DNA of 64,000 nucleotides from Actinoplanes nipponensis (GTDB taxonomy: Bacteria; Actinomycetota; Actinomycetes; Mycobacteriales; Micromonosporaceae). Under the pieces are notes generated by a model, which ran no database searches, was not told the origin of the DNA, and saw nothing but the letters and a program-made list of their open reading frames with translations. The first letter of the stretch is position 1, and each line of letters opens with the position of its first letter. The position numbers and the translations under genes are program-made. Location: NCBI RefSeq assembly GCF_016862275.1, contig NZ_BOMQ01000026.1:186001-250000 (forward strand), read 5' to 3'. This document shows positions 25,069 to 33,101 of this stretch, piece by piece.

Positions 25069-25593
25069 ATGATGCGCCGAGGTCTGGCTCTGCTGCCGCT
25101 GGGGCTGCTGCTGCTCGCGGTCGCCGAGATATCCGTTTTCGTGGCGGTGGTGCACGCGCTCGGCGCGTTCTGGGCCCTGCTGATCATCGCCGCGTCGAGT
25201 GTGGCCGGGCTGGCGCTGCTGCGCCGCGAGGGCATCCGCGGCTGGCGGGCGTTCCGCGCCGCTGCCGAGGCCGGCCGCCCGCCGGGCCCGCAGGTCAGCA
25301 ACTCGCTGGTCGGGCTGCTCGGCGCGCTGCTGCTGGCCGTGCCCGGGTTCGTCTCGGCCGCCGCCGGGCTGCTGCTGGTGCTGCCGCCCGGGCGGATCCT
25401 GGCCCGCCGCGGCGTGGAACGCGCCACCGAACGGCGGGTGTCGTCGGCGGTCGCCGGTGACCTGTTCGGCCCCCGGCACGTCCGGGTGCGCCAGGCCGAC
25501 CCGGTCGACGAGCCGGCCCCCGCGCCGGCCTCGTTCGGCGCGCCCGGGTCGATCGGGCCGGGCGAGGTCGTCGAGGGCGAGATCGTCCGCTGA
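25069..25593 (+). CDS. fxsA: FxsA family cytoplasmic-membrane protein
   Basis: 174 residues with three to four membrane helices in the first 110 residues (RGLALLPLGLLLLAVAEISV; FWALLIIAASSVAGLALL; VGLLGALLLAVPGFVSA), the FxsA hallmark being the short basic loop RREGIRGWRAFR and the LLLVLPPGR segment. E. coli FxsA alleviates exclusion of phage T7 in F-plasmid strains when overproduced; its normal role is unknown. Tandem ATG codons at 25069 and 25072 follow GGAAGGG. It lies 57 bases after ppm1 in the same direction and is followed by a strong terminator. Confidence 0.85.
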   Translation: MMRRGLALLPLGLLLLAVAEISVFVAVVHALGAFWALLIIAASSVAGLALLRREGIRGWRAFRAAAEAGRPPGPQVSNSLVGLLGALLLAVPGFVSAAAGLLLVLPPGRILARRGVERATERRVSSAVAGDLFGPRHVRVRQADPVDEPAPAPASFGAPGSIGPGEVVEGEIVR

Positions 25594-25611
25594 CCGGCCC
25601 CGGTACGACAA

Positions 25612-25643
25612 ATCGCCGTCCCGCTGTGCTGCGGGACGGCGAT
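25612..25643. terminator. Bidirectional terminator between fxsA and rbpA
   Basis: Perfect 13-base arms (ATCGCCGTCCCGC at 25612-25624, complement at 25631-25643) with a 6-base loop, between convergent genes; GTTTC follows on the plus strand. Confidence 0.85.
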
Positions 25644-25663
25644 CGACGTTTCTGCTGCCGGTG

Positions 25664-26002
25664 TCAGCGACCCCTGCGGGTGCGGACCTCCTGCAGCCGC
25701 TCGTTGAGGATGTCCTCCAGCTCCGAGATCGACCGGCGCTCGAGCAGCATGTCCCAGTGCGTCCGCGGCGGCTTCGCCTTCTTCTGCTCCGGCTCGTTGC
25801 CGTCGACCAGCCGGGCGACGCTGCCGTCGAACTTGCATTCCCAGGTGATCGGCACCTCGGCGTCGACGGCGAACGGCACCTCGAACTGGTGACCCTTCAC
25901 GCACAGGTACTCGCGGGTCTGCCGGGGCGCCAGCTCCGTGTTGCGGTCGGACTCGTAGCTGACTGCGCCTAGACGGCTGCCACGCAGCATGCGTTCGCCC
26001 AT
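25664..26002 (-). CDS. rbpA: RNA polymerase-binding protein RbpA
   Basis: 112-residue actinobacterial transcription factor that binds the group 1/2 sigma factors and RNA polymerase and stabilises open complexes. The N-terminus (MGERMLRGSRLGAVSYESDR) is the tail reaching the active-centre cleft, the core holds the zinc-type residues in YLCVKGHQFEVPF and ITWECKFDG, and the C-terminal sigma-interaction segment is KPPRTHWDMLLERRSISELE. All parts are intact. A SigR-type promoter lies about 45 bases upstream, as known for rbpA in Streptomyces, implying induction by thiol-oxidative stress. Confidence 0.95.
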   Translation of the reverse strand: MGERMLRGSRLGAVSYESDRNTELAPRQTREYLCVKGHQFEVPFAVDAEVPITWECKFDGSVARLVDGNEPEQKKAKPPRTHWDMLLERRSISELEDILNERLQEVRTRRGR

Positions 26003-26044
26003 GATCGGCTTTCCCCTCGCTCGTGGTGCTGCTTCCGTTGGTGT

Positions 26045-26070
26045 AACGAAAGGGGCGGTCGCGGGATTCC
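26045..26070 (-). promoter_or_regulatory. SigR/SigH-type promoter of rbpA
   Basis: On the minus strand GGAAT (26070-26066) and GTT (26047-26045) are separated by exactly 18 bases, the consensus of the disulfide-stress sigma factor SigR (SigH in mycobacteria). Transcription would begin around 26038, giving an rbpA leader of about 35 bases. Confidence 0.75.
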
Positions 26071-26154
26071 TGACGCGACCGCCGTATGTCGACGGTGTTA
26101 ACGCTTCGAGCGTAACCGCCCGGATCCCCTATCGGCCGACTCGGCCCCGTCCTG

Positions 26155-26174
26155 AAGTGGACCTTGGTCCACTT
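26155..26174. repeat. 8-base palindrome (terminator or operator)
   Basis: AAGTGGAC-CTTG-GTCCACTT. It lies about 40 bases after the stop of the coiled-coil gene and 85 bases upstream of the rbpA promoter. It may end the coiled-coil transcript or bind a regulator. Confidence 0.4.
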
Positions 26175-26213
26175 TACGCGGCTTTGCGGGATCTACGGAT
26201 AGTGCGATATCGG

Positions 26214-27596
26214 TCACCGTGCCGCCGGGATCGTCGTCCCGGCCGTTGCGGATCCCGCCGGCGCGTTGCCCGCTGATCCTGCCGGCGCGTGCGCCGTCGG
26301 CGCGGCTGTCGGTGCGGCCGACGGGGATCCCGGGGTGGGGGCGTCGGTCGACCGCGCCGGTCCCCATGATGCCAGCGTCGAGGCGAGTTCGCCCACCTGA
26401 GCCGACAGCTGGGCCACCCGGGTGTGCGCGGCGTCGGCGTCGTCGCGGGCCGCGGCCAGCGCCGCCCGGTTGCGCTCGGCGTCCGCCCGCAGGTCCGCCA
26501 GGCTGCGCCGCAGCGCCTCCACGTCGCGCGCGGCCCGCTCGGCGTCCTCACGCTGCCGCTCGGCGTGTTGGCGTTCCTGCTCGGCGCGGGCCCGCGCCTG
26601 CTCGATCTCGGCCCGGGCCTGCTGTGCCTCGTCGCTGGCCGCGCGCACGGCCTGCTGCTGCTCGGCGCGGGCCTCGTCGGCGGCGCGGGTCGCCTGCTGG
26701 GCCTGCGCCAGGGCGGTGTCCCGCTCGGCCAGCAACGCCGCCCGTTCGGCCTGCGCGGTCGTGACGGCCTCGCGGGCCTCGGCCGTCTCCCGCCGGGCGA
26801 CATCCAGCTCCCCGGCCAGCACCTCGGCGCGTTCCCGGGCCGTGGCCAGGTCGGCCGTCAGCGCCTGCACACCGGCCCGGGCCGCCGCCAGCTCGCGGGC
26901 CTGGGCCTCGGCCGCGCGGGCGGCGCCGTCGAGCTCACGACGGGCCGCGGCGGCCTCCTCACGCGCCCGGTCCCGGTCGGTCTCGGCCTGCAGCCGCAAC
27001 GCCGCGGCGGCGCTGGCGGCGGCCTGGGCCTCGTCGCGGCCGGCCACGGCCAGCCGGGCGTCCTGCGCGGCCGCCTCGGCCAGCCGGCGGGCCGCCTGCG
27101 CGGCCTGCTGCGCGTCGTCGCGTTCGGCCCGGGCCACCGCGGCCTCCTGCGCGGCGGTCCCGGCCGCCTCGGCGGCCCGGTCGGCGTCGCGGCGGGCGTC
27201 GTCGCGCTCGGTGTGCGCGGCGGCGATCTGCCGGGACGTCTCCGCGCGTACCTCGGCCACCTGCCGCTCCACCCCGGCCGGCGACATCTCGGCGTGCAGG
27301 GCCTCGCTGAGGGTGCCGACGAGCTGGTCGAGGCGGTCGACGGCCTCCCAGGTGCGGGCGACCTGCCCGGCGAGCCCGGGGGAGGAGCGGTGCCGCATCC
27401 GCACGTTGCGCGAGGCCCGCTGGCACTCGCCGTCGTTGTCGCGGCAATACCGGAACGGGCGCCCGGCGGCGGCACGCTGCGGCACCGGCCGGCCGCAGTG
27501 CGCGCAGGGCCGCGTCTCCGGCGGGGGATCACCGGCGTAGGCCCCACCACCCGCGGCCGAGGGCCCGGCCGTCACGGAAACGTCGTCATCCACCAT
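26214..27596 (-). CDS. Zinc-ribbon protein with long alanine-rich coiled coil
   Basis: 460 residues. Residues about 30-60 have a putative zinc site, CAHCGRPVP followed by YCRDNDGEC (CxxC...CxxxxxC). From about residue 100 to 400 there is an almost unbroken Ala/Glu/Arg/Gln heptad-like coiled coil, then a low-complexity Ala/Pro/Thr/Ser tail. There is no signal peptide or membrane segment, so it is probably cytoplasmic. Similar proteins are seen in Micromonosporaceae and streptomycetes with no known function; the layout (small metal or DNA-binding head plus long coiled coil) recalls KfrA-like or chromosome-associated proteins, but I see no helix-turn-helix. Single gene, convergent distance about 210 bases from rbpA. 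Confidence 0.75.
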   Translation of the reverse strand: MVDDDVSVTAGPSAAGGGAYAGDPPPETRPCAHCGRPVPQRAAAGRPFRYCRDNDGECQRASRNVRMRHRSSPGLAGQVARTWEAVDRLDQLVGTLSEALHAEMSPAGVERQVAEVRAETSRQIAAAHTERDDARRDADRAAEAAGTAAQEAAVARAERDDAQQAAQAARRLAEAAAQDARLAVAGRDEAQAAASAAAALRLQAETDRDRAREEAAAARRELDGAARAAEAQARELAAARAGVQALTADLATARERAEVLAGELDVARRETAEAREAVTTAQAERAALLAERDTALAQAQQATRAADEARAEQQQAVRAASDEAQQARAEIEQARARAEQERQHAERQREDAERAARDVEALRRSLADLRADAERNRAALAAARDDADAAHTRVAQLSAQVGELASTLASWGPARSTDAPTPGSPSAAPTAAPTAHAPAGSAGNAPAGSATAGTTIPAAR

Positions 27597-27903
27597 CGCG
27601 CACCGACCTTAACGCCACCCACCGACAACCCCGCGCCACCGCGCCGCAGCATCGCCACGATCGCGCCCGGCCGACCGCGGCGGCGGGTTCCCGAGCCTCC
27701 GCACCTTCGCGACCGCGCCCGGGCCGGCGGTGTCTTCGGCCTGTCGCCGGTGAGTCACCTGCTGTTGGGCCAACGCTCGGGCGGCGGGGTCGGGGTGGCG
27801 GCCATGATGCGGACGTCGTGGGTGGCGCCTTCGCCGGGATCCGGGGTGGCGCGGCGGACACGGACGAGGCGCCGTCAGGGCGCGCCGTGCGCAGCCGGCC
27901 GGC

Positions 27904-28002
27904 CGGATCGGCTGGCCGGATCGGCTGGCCGGCAGAATCGGCTGGCCGCGGACGGCGGGTGCTGGACGGCGGGTGCTGGACGGCGGGTGCTGGACGGCGG
28001 CC
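27904..28002. repeat. Adjacent 13-base and 14-base tandem repeats
   Basis: CCGGATCGGCTGG occurs twice in direct succession (27904, 27917) and again with a 4-base insertion (27930-27946). GACGGCGGGTGCTG then occurs three times exactly (27951, 27965, 27979), plus a partial copy. Neither period is a multiple of three. Confidence 0.9.
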
Positions 28003-28150
28003 GGTGCCGGTGTTCCGGCCGGCTGCCCGCGGAAGCGCGCGGCGGGTGGTGAGCGCCGGGGCAACTGCGTTGCCGCTGGTCGGGCCAGCTGCCGCGGAGG
28101 AGCGCCGTCGGGTGGCGGGTGCCGGACGGCTGCGATCGCCGGTCCAGCTA

Positions 28151-28332
28151 GACCGCGGAGGTGCCGGGGTAGGCGCTGGCAGCCGGGGCAGTTGCGGTCG
28201 TCGGTTCAGCGAGCCGCGGAGGTGCCGGGGTGGGCGATGGCAGCCGGGGCAGCTGCGGTCGTCGGTTCAGCGAGCCGTGGAGATGCCGGGGTAGGCGCTG
28301 GCAGCCGGAGCAGCTGCGGTCGCAGTCGTCGG
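28151..28332. repeat. 61-base tandem repeat, three copies
   Basis: Copies start at about 28151, 28211 and 28272 and share GCCGGGGT(A/G)GGCG, GGCAGCCGG(G/A)GCAG and GCGGTCGTCGGTTCAGC, with a few substitutions and a one-base deletion in the first. The period of 61 cannot preserve a reading frame, so the array is non-coding. Confidence 0.85.
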
Positions 28333-28485
28333 TCCGGCTGTCCGCGAAGGCGCCCACGGCTGAGCGGTGCCAGCCGGAGCCGTCCACGGCCGGGCCCGCG
28401 GTCCTCGGATCGGCCGGCCGCGGAAGTGCCCGCCGGATCAGCTGCCCGGCCGCAGCAGGGGACGAAACGCAAGCTCCACCCCCGC

Positions 28486-29292
28486 TCAGGGCGTGGGGCA
28501 GGAGCCGAGGAACTGCTTGACCGCCGGGGCGAGCGCCGCGGGCCGGACCAGGTGGGTCTGCCCGGGCAGGGTGCGGTACTCGGCCCCGGGCAGCGCCTCG
28601 GCCAGCGCCCGCGCCGCGTGGCGCATGTACTGCGGGCTCTTGCCGCCGTCCAGGACGATCGCCGGGACTCCCACGCCCGACCAGCGGGCCGGGTCCAGCG
28701 GTACGCCGCGGCCGGTGTCGCCGAGGATGCGCAGGTCGTACGGGAGGGTGTGGGCCACCCCCTTGATCTTGCGGAACGGCGGGAGCAGCGCCATCAGGTG
28801 CACCGCGAAGCCGGGCATGTCCACCGAGCGCAGGAACTTCTTGACCGCGCCGCCGGTGTCGCCCGCGGCCAGCAGGGCCTCGGTCTCGGCCAGGAACGTG
28901 TCGGGGCGCGGGGCGTGGGTGGCGTCGACGATGAACGGCGGCTCGTAGAGGGCCAGGGCGCGGACCCCGGGCAGGCGGTGGGCGGCGTCGGCGGCCAGCA
29001 CCGCCCCGGAGGAGCAGCCCACCAGGTACGCCGTACCGCCGGCCGCCGTGAGCAGGGCGGCCAGGTCCTCGATCTCCCGCTGCGGGGACCAGGGCGCGGT
29101 GTCGCCGCTGTCGCCGCGGCCGCGGCGGTCGTAGCAGTACACGGTGTAGGTGTCGGCGAGCGCGGCGGCCAGGCCGCGGGCCGGGCCCTGGGCGCGGTAG
29201 CACATGGCCCCGTCGACCAGGATCAGCGCCGGGCCGGACCCGACGGTCTCGTACGCGATGGTGGTGCCGTCGGCGGAGGTGACAGTGGGCAT
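28486..29292 (-). CDS. Alpha/beta hydrolase
   Basis: 268 residues. Expected features: strand-turn ALILVDGAMC near the oxyanion hole, YDRRGRGDSGD, nucleophile elbow VGCSSGAVLA (G-C-S-S-G, Ser as nucleophile), and PGQTHLV containing the catalytic His. It is a small soluble esterase/peptidase-type hydrolase of unknown substrate. It is the third gene of a minus-strand operon with an ArsR-type regulator and an SRPBCC protein, 13 bases after the latter. A clear paralogue lies at 52987-53793, also beside a transcription regulator. Confidence 0.85.
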   Translation of the reverse strand: MPTVTSADGTTIAYETVGSGPALILVDGAMCYRAQGPARGLAAALADTYTVYCYDRRGRGDSGDTAPWSPQREIEDLAALLTAAGGTAYLVGCSSGAVLAADAAHRLPGVRALALYEPPFIVDATHAPRPDTFLAETEALLAAGDTGGAVKKFLRSVDMPGFAVHLMALLPPFRKIKGVAHTLPYDLRILGDTGRGVPLDPARWSGVGVPAIVLDGGKSPQYMRHAARALAEALPGAEYRTLPGQTHLVRPAALAPAVKQFLGSCPTP

Positions 29293-29305
29293 GGTCAGCA
29301 GTCCT

Positions 29306-30028
29306 TCAGTCGTCGCGGGAGGCCAGCGAGGCCAGGAACCCGGGCCAGATGCCGGGGTCGGCGGGGGAGTACAGGGCGTGCGCCACGACCAGCGAGCCGT
29401 GGAAGCCGCGCAGGAAGCGGTGCACGGCGTCGGGTGTGCGCACGGCCAGCGCGTGCGGGTTGCGGAAGGTCACCACGCCGTCGGGGATCAGCGCCGAGCG
29501 CGCCGGGTCGCCCAGGCGCGGTTGCGGCGGCAGGCCCAGGGCCGTGTGCAGCCGCCGCCAGGTGCCCGGCCAGTCGGTGACCGGCGGCCCGAAAGCGGTC
29601 ACCGGGGTGGCGTGGCGGCCGGGGAACCACCGCAGGTGCTCGGTGAGCGTGTGGAAGAACAGCTCGGTGCCGTACCGCATCGCCTCGAACTCGTCGGCCC
29701 AGTCGTCGCCCGGCAGGAAACCGCTGGTCACCGTCCGCAGGACGGTGGCCGCGCCGGCGCGGCCCTCGACCAGATACTCGTACGCGATGAAGCGCCCGTC
29801 GTCGGCGGTGTCGCTGCGGTACGCGAACCGGTGCGGCGGCTCGGCGGCGGTGACCGTGCCCGCGGGTATCCAGTCGCTGCCGAACGAGGTGCGCACGGTC
29901 TCGCCGTCGATCTCGGTACGCCCGACGAACCAGGAGCTGATCCCGGGCCCGGTGGCCACCGCGTCCCACACCTGCTCCGGGTCGGCCGGCACCTGCGCCT
30001 CGTGGCGGTTGGCGAACTCCTGACCCAT
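29306..30028 (-). CDS. SRPBCC/AHSA1-type protein
   Basis: 240 residues with a START/SRPBCC ligand-binding fold of the Aha1-C type: ANRHEAQVPADPEQVWDAVATGPGI... at the start, SSWFVGRTEIDGE, and RFAYRSD. The C-terminal 90 residues extend beyond the usual single domain (about 150 residues) and look like a second, related half. Four bases separate it from the regulator upstream. ArsR plus SRPBCC pairs are common in actinomycetes, and the SRPBCC partner may bind a hydrophobic ligand; ligand unknown. Confidence 0.8.
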   Translation of the reverse strand: MGQEFANRHEAQVPADPEQVWDAVATGPGISSWFVGRTEIDGETVRTSFGSDWIPAGTVTAAEPPHRFAYRSDTADDGRFIAYEYLVEGRAGAATVLRTVTSGFLPGDDWADEFEAMRYGTELFFHTLTEHLRWFPGRHATPVTAFGPPVTDWPGTWRRLHTALGLPPQPRLGDPARSALIPDGVVTFRNPHALAVRTPDAVHRFLRGFHGSLVVAHALYSPADPGIWPGFLASLASRDD

Positions 30029-30032
30029 CGGC

Positions 30033-30620
30033 TCAGCCCTGCCGGGTGACGGTGGGGTGCACGGCGACGACCAGCCGGTGACTGCGCCCGCCCGGCGCGT
30101 CCTCGTCGTGGAAGCGGCTGACCAGCGCGGTGACGGCCACGGTGAGCTCCTCGGCGAACGCGGCCCGGTCGGCCGCGGTGGCGAAGCGGACCTCGCCGTC
30201 GATGGCGAACGTGGCCAGCTTCTGCCGGGCCCGGCCGGCGCCGGTGATGAGCTCGCCGACGTCGCGGACCAGCCGGGCGGCCACCGCGAGCAGCCAGCGC
30301 GCCGACAGCCGGTCCGGCGCGCGGGCCGGGTCGGGCGCGACGGCGCTCAGCGCGGCGGGGGAGATGACGTACGAGGCGGCGGTGGCCCGCAGCACCCGTT
30401 CGGTGACGTTGCCCTTGCGGCGTTCCTCGACCAGCTCGACCAGTCCGTGCTGTTCCAGCGTGCGCAGGTGGTAGTTGACCTTCTGCCGGGGCAGCCCGAC
30501 CTGGGCGGCGAGCATCGTCGCCGAGCCGGGCACGGTCAGCGCGGCCAGCAGCCGGCTGCGGATGGGATCCAGGCTGATCTCGGCGGCGGCCGGGTCCTCG
30601 ATCACTGCGACGTCGTCCAT
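30033..30620 (-). CDS. ArsR-family transcription regulator
   Basis: 195 residues. Winged helix-turn-helix at residues about 17-80: [20 protein letters not shown] (helices 1-2), [20 protein letters not shown] (recognition helix) and [21 protein letters not shown] (wing). There is no cysteine metal site, so it is not a metal sensor of the classic type. The C-terminal domain contains a pattern ([20 protein letters not shown]) often seen in this subgroup. It is the first gene of the operon with SRPBCC and hydrolase genes and diverges from the kinase-like gene at 30673. ATG 30620 follows GGTGGCGG. Confidence 0.82.
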   Translation of the reverse strand: MDDVAVIEDPAAAEISLDPIRSRLLAALTVPGSATMLAAQVGLPRQKVNYHLRTLEQHGLVELVEERRKGNVTERVLRATAASYVISPAALSAVAPDPARAPDRLSARWLLAVAARLVRDVGELITGAGRARQKLATFAIDGEVRFATAADRAAFAEELTVAVTALVSRFHDEDAPGGRSHRLVVAVHPTVTRQG

Positions 30621-30672
30621 GGCCGCCACCCTCTCACCGACAAAAAGATTTGTCCAGGCTAGGATCGGGCCG

Positions 30673-31704
30673 GTGAGCATGCCGCCGCCGGACCTGGTCG
30701 CCGCCGACGCCACCGCCGAGGAACTGCCGCACAACCCGTTCAGCGGCGCCACCGGCGGCATCTGGCGGGTCCGGCGCGACGGGCGCGACGCGGTGCTGAA
30801 GATCTGCACCCCCGGCCGGCCCGACGCCCCGGCGCACTTCCAGGCCTCCGGCGAGCCCGGGCACTGGAACTACTGGCGGCGCGAGCCGGAGGCGTACCGC
30901 AGCGGGCTGGCCCACACCGCGTTCGCCGACGCCGGGCTGAGCGCGCCCGCCCTGCTGGCCACCGAGGAACGCGCCGACGGCTCGGTGGCCCTGTGGCTCG
31001 AGCACGTCCCCGGCACGCCCGGGCCGGCCTGCGGTCCGGCGGAACTGGGCGAGCTCGCGTACCGGATCGGGGCCGGACAGGCCCGCTGGCTCGGCCGCCC
31101 ACCGGCGCACCCCTGGCTGGCCCGCGACTTCCTGCGCGACTACACCACCGCCCAGTGCCCGCCCACCGAACCCGACTGGGACCACCCCGCCGCCGTCGCC
31201 GGCTGGCCGGGGTCGCTGCGCGCGGGCCTGCGCACCCTGTGGCGGCGGCGGGCGGACCTGCTCGCCGCGGCCGACGCGCTGCCGCGCACACTGTGCCACC
31301 ACGACCTGTGGCCGATGAACGTGGTCCTGGGCGCGGCCGGGCCGGTCCTGCTGGACTGGGCGTTCACCGGGCCGGGCGCGATCGGCGAGGACGTGGCCAA
31401 CCTGACCCTGGACACGTTCTTCGACGGGCTGGTCGACCTCGCCCTGCTCGACGACGTGGCCGCGGCGGTCGCCGAGGGATACCGCCGCGGGCTGGGCGGC
31501 GCGGTCGACGACGCCACGATCGAACGGGCGATCAAGCTGACCGGCGCCGCGAAGTACTACTGGCTGGCCCCGCGGATGCTGGCCGCGGCAGCCGGGCCGC
31601 CGCGGCGGGGCGCCTACGACGCGCGGGACACGGCGGGGGTTTTCGCCGGGCGGGCGCCGGTGCTGGCGGTGGTGACGCGGTGGGCTCAGGAGGCGCTGGG
31701 CTGA
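30673..31704 (+). CDS. Aminoglycoside phosphotransferase (APH)-fold kinase
   Basis: 343 residues with the small-molecule kinase core. The catalytic loop is [12 protein letters not shown] (HxDxxxxN) and the metal-binding Asp is in [10 protein letters not shown]. The ATP-binding lobe includes GIWRVRRDG and AVLKIC (Lys). The family phosphorylates varied small alcohols; the substrate need not be an antibiotic. GTG 30673 with AGGA nine bases upstream was preferred over ATG 30679. Divergent from the ArsR regulator and convergent, almost touching, with the DUF6082 gene. Confidence 0.78.
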   Translation: MSMPPPDLVAADATAEELPHNPFSGATGGIWRVRRDGRDAVLKICTPGRPDAPAHFQASGEPGHWNYWRREPEAYRSGLAHTAFADAGLSAPALLATEERADGSVALWLEHVPGTPGPACGPAELGELAYRIGAGQARWLGRPPAHPWLARDFLRDYTTAQCPPTEPDWDHPAAVAGWPGSLRAGLRTLWRRRADLLAAADALPRTLCHHDLWPMNVVLGAAGPVLLDWAFTGPGAIGEDVANLTLDTFFDGLVDLALLDDVAAAVAEGYRRGLGGAVDDATIERAIKLTGAAKYYWLAPRMLAAAAGPPRRGAYDARDTAGVFAGRAPVLAVVTRWAQEALG

Positions 31705-31708
31705 GCCC

Positions 31709-32455
31709 CTAGCTTGCGGGAGCGCCCGGCGCCGGGGAGGGGACGTCGGTGGGCGCGGCGCCCGGCACCCAGGCCCTGCCGCTGTAGAGGTCGCCGTCGG
31801 CGAGCGACCGGGCGGCCAGGCCCTCATAGCTGGTATCGACGCCCGCTTCGCCCTCCGGCCCGGCGTGGCGCGCGTTGAACGCCTCATCCAGCAGGCGGCC
31901 GAACCTGACCCTGGTCGGGGACGCGCCCGCCTCGGGATCCACCCATCCGGGGCGGGCCCACCGCCACCAGTTCCGGCCGCCCTCGGTGGAGAACAGGCCG
32001 GCGGCGAACTCGTGGCGAACCTCCCACTCGGAGAACTCGCCCAGCTCCAGGCCGGCAAGGAAGTACCGCGCGTGCAGGGTCCGGAAGATGTTCGCCTTCG
32101 CGGCCGCCTGCTCCTCCGGCGTCGTCGCGCCGACCATCCCGAGACACTCGTCGGGATGGTCGAAGGAGAAGCGGGCCACCTCGGCCTGCATCGAGCGGAA
32201 GGCCTGCAGGTGACTGATCTTGTTCAGCCTGGTCTGCAGCGACAACGTCCGGGCCACGGCGACCAACGCGACCGACGACACCAGCGCGGACGCCAGGCCG
32301 TAGGCCTGGCCGATGTTGCCGAGAACCGTCCAGTCGACCTCCCCGGCCCGGGAGACGGCCAGCAGGAGCATCGGTGACACCAGAATCATCAGCGCCGCGG
32401 CGGCGCAGGAGATCACCAGAAGGGCCCGACCAGCCGGGCCGCGACGACGTCGCAT
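31709..32455 (-). CDS. DUF6082-type membrane protein
   Basis: 248 residues with two N-terminal membrane segments (ALLVISCAAAALMILVSPML and YGLASALVSSVALVAVARTL) followed by a cytoplasmic domain with TRLNKISHLQAFRSMQAEV and HARYFLAGLELGEFSEWEVR. This arrangement fits DUF6082, an actinobacterial family of unknown function often present in several copies per genome. ATG 32455 has a strong GGAGGGA site at 32461-32467. It appears to be a single gene. Confidence 0.75.
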   Translation of the reverse strand: MRRRRGPAGRALLVISCAAAALMILVSPMLLLAVSRAGEVDWTVLGNIGQAYGLASALVSSVALVAVARTLSLQTRLNKISHLQAFRSMQAEVARFSFDHPDECLGMVGATTPEEQAAAKANIFRTLHARYFLAGLELGEFSEWEVRHEFAAGLFSTEGGRNWWRWARPGWVDPEAGASPTRVRFGRLLDEAFNARHAGPEGEAGVDTSYEGLAARSLADGDLYSGRAWVPGAAPTDVPSPAPGAPAS

Positions 32456-32525
32456 GTTCGATCCCTCCCACACGCATGTGACGCCCAGTATATCGACGCG
32501 ACACAATGAGTCAGATCGGCGGCCG

Positions 32526-33101
32526 TCAGCCGACCGGTGGGAACGACACGTGCCAGCGGCCCGTCCGGTGCGTCAGCCGGATCAGCGACAGCGGCGCCAC
32601 GTCCAGCTGCCACACCGCCGCGTCCGGCAACCCCAGCGCGTGCGTCAGCGCCGCCCGCACCACCACCGGATGCGCGATGGCCACCGCGCGCTGATCGTGC
32701 TGGGTGTCCAGCCAGGCGCCGGCCCGCTGCCGCACCGCCGCCAGCGACTCCCCGCCGTGCGGGGCCGCCGCGGGGTCGGTCAGCCAGCTCTGCAAACCCT
32801 CGGGATCCGTGCCGGCCACATCGCCCAGGCCCAGCCCGCTCCACGTGCCGTACCGCGGGTCGGCCAGCGCCGCCTCGACCTCCGGGTCGTCGTGGCCCAG
32901 GGCCCGGGCCGTCTGCAGCGCCGCCTGCGACGGCGCGCAGATCCAGCGGTCGCCGCGGCCGCCGAGGTCCGGCCCGCCCGGCACGCACAGGCCGAGGGCG
33001 GCCCGCAGGCCGCCCTCGTCGAGATCGTCGTCGTCACCGCCGAAGACCGCCCGGCGCAGGGCCGGGGTGGTGGCGGCGGCGAGCAGCCGCACGCCGCTCA
33101 C
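32526..33101 (-). CDS. Degenerate histidine phosphatase-family protein, B12-riboswitch operon
   Basis: 191 residues with the phosphoglycerate-mutase-like fold order, but key residues are missing. Where active enzymes have L-x-R-H-G-x-T, this has RLLAAATTPAL: Arg and nucleophilic His are both replaced by Ala. The second Arg site (usually SPxxRxxQT) reads APSQAALQT. The late motif AIAHPVVVRAAL retains the second His, and GGESLAAVRQR keeps its Glu. It is therefore probably not a phosphatase, or uses another mechanism. It overlaps cbtA by GTGA and is third in the cobalamin-riboswitch operon, where a CobC-like alpha-ribazole phosphatase would make sense if active. Confidence 0.75.
   Translation of the reverse strand: MSGVRLLAAATTPALRRAVFGGDDDDLDEGGLRAALGLCVPGGPDLGGRGDRWICAPSQAALQTARALGHDDPEVEAALADPRYGTWSGLGLGDVAGTDPEGLQSWLTDPAAAPHGGESLAAVRQRAGAWLDTQHDQRAVAIAHPVVVRAALTHALGLPDAAVWQLDVAPLSLIRLTHRTGRWHVSFPPVG

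Larger units (their letters stand above)
27597..28485. other. 889-base repeat-rich intergenic region
   Basis: No gene can be supported. Open frames on both strands here are Arg/Gly/Pro-rich and change frame across the repeats. It holds two short tandem repeat families at 27904-28002 and a 61-base tandem repeat at 28151-28332, listed separately. It separates two minus-strand genes. Confidence 0.65.

Noticed and set aside
26424..28052. Long plus-strand frame opposite the coiled-coil gene
   Set aside because: It translates to Gly/Arg-rich sequence with no domain; the minus-strand frame has a zinc motif and regular heptads.
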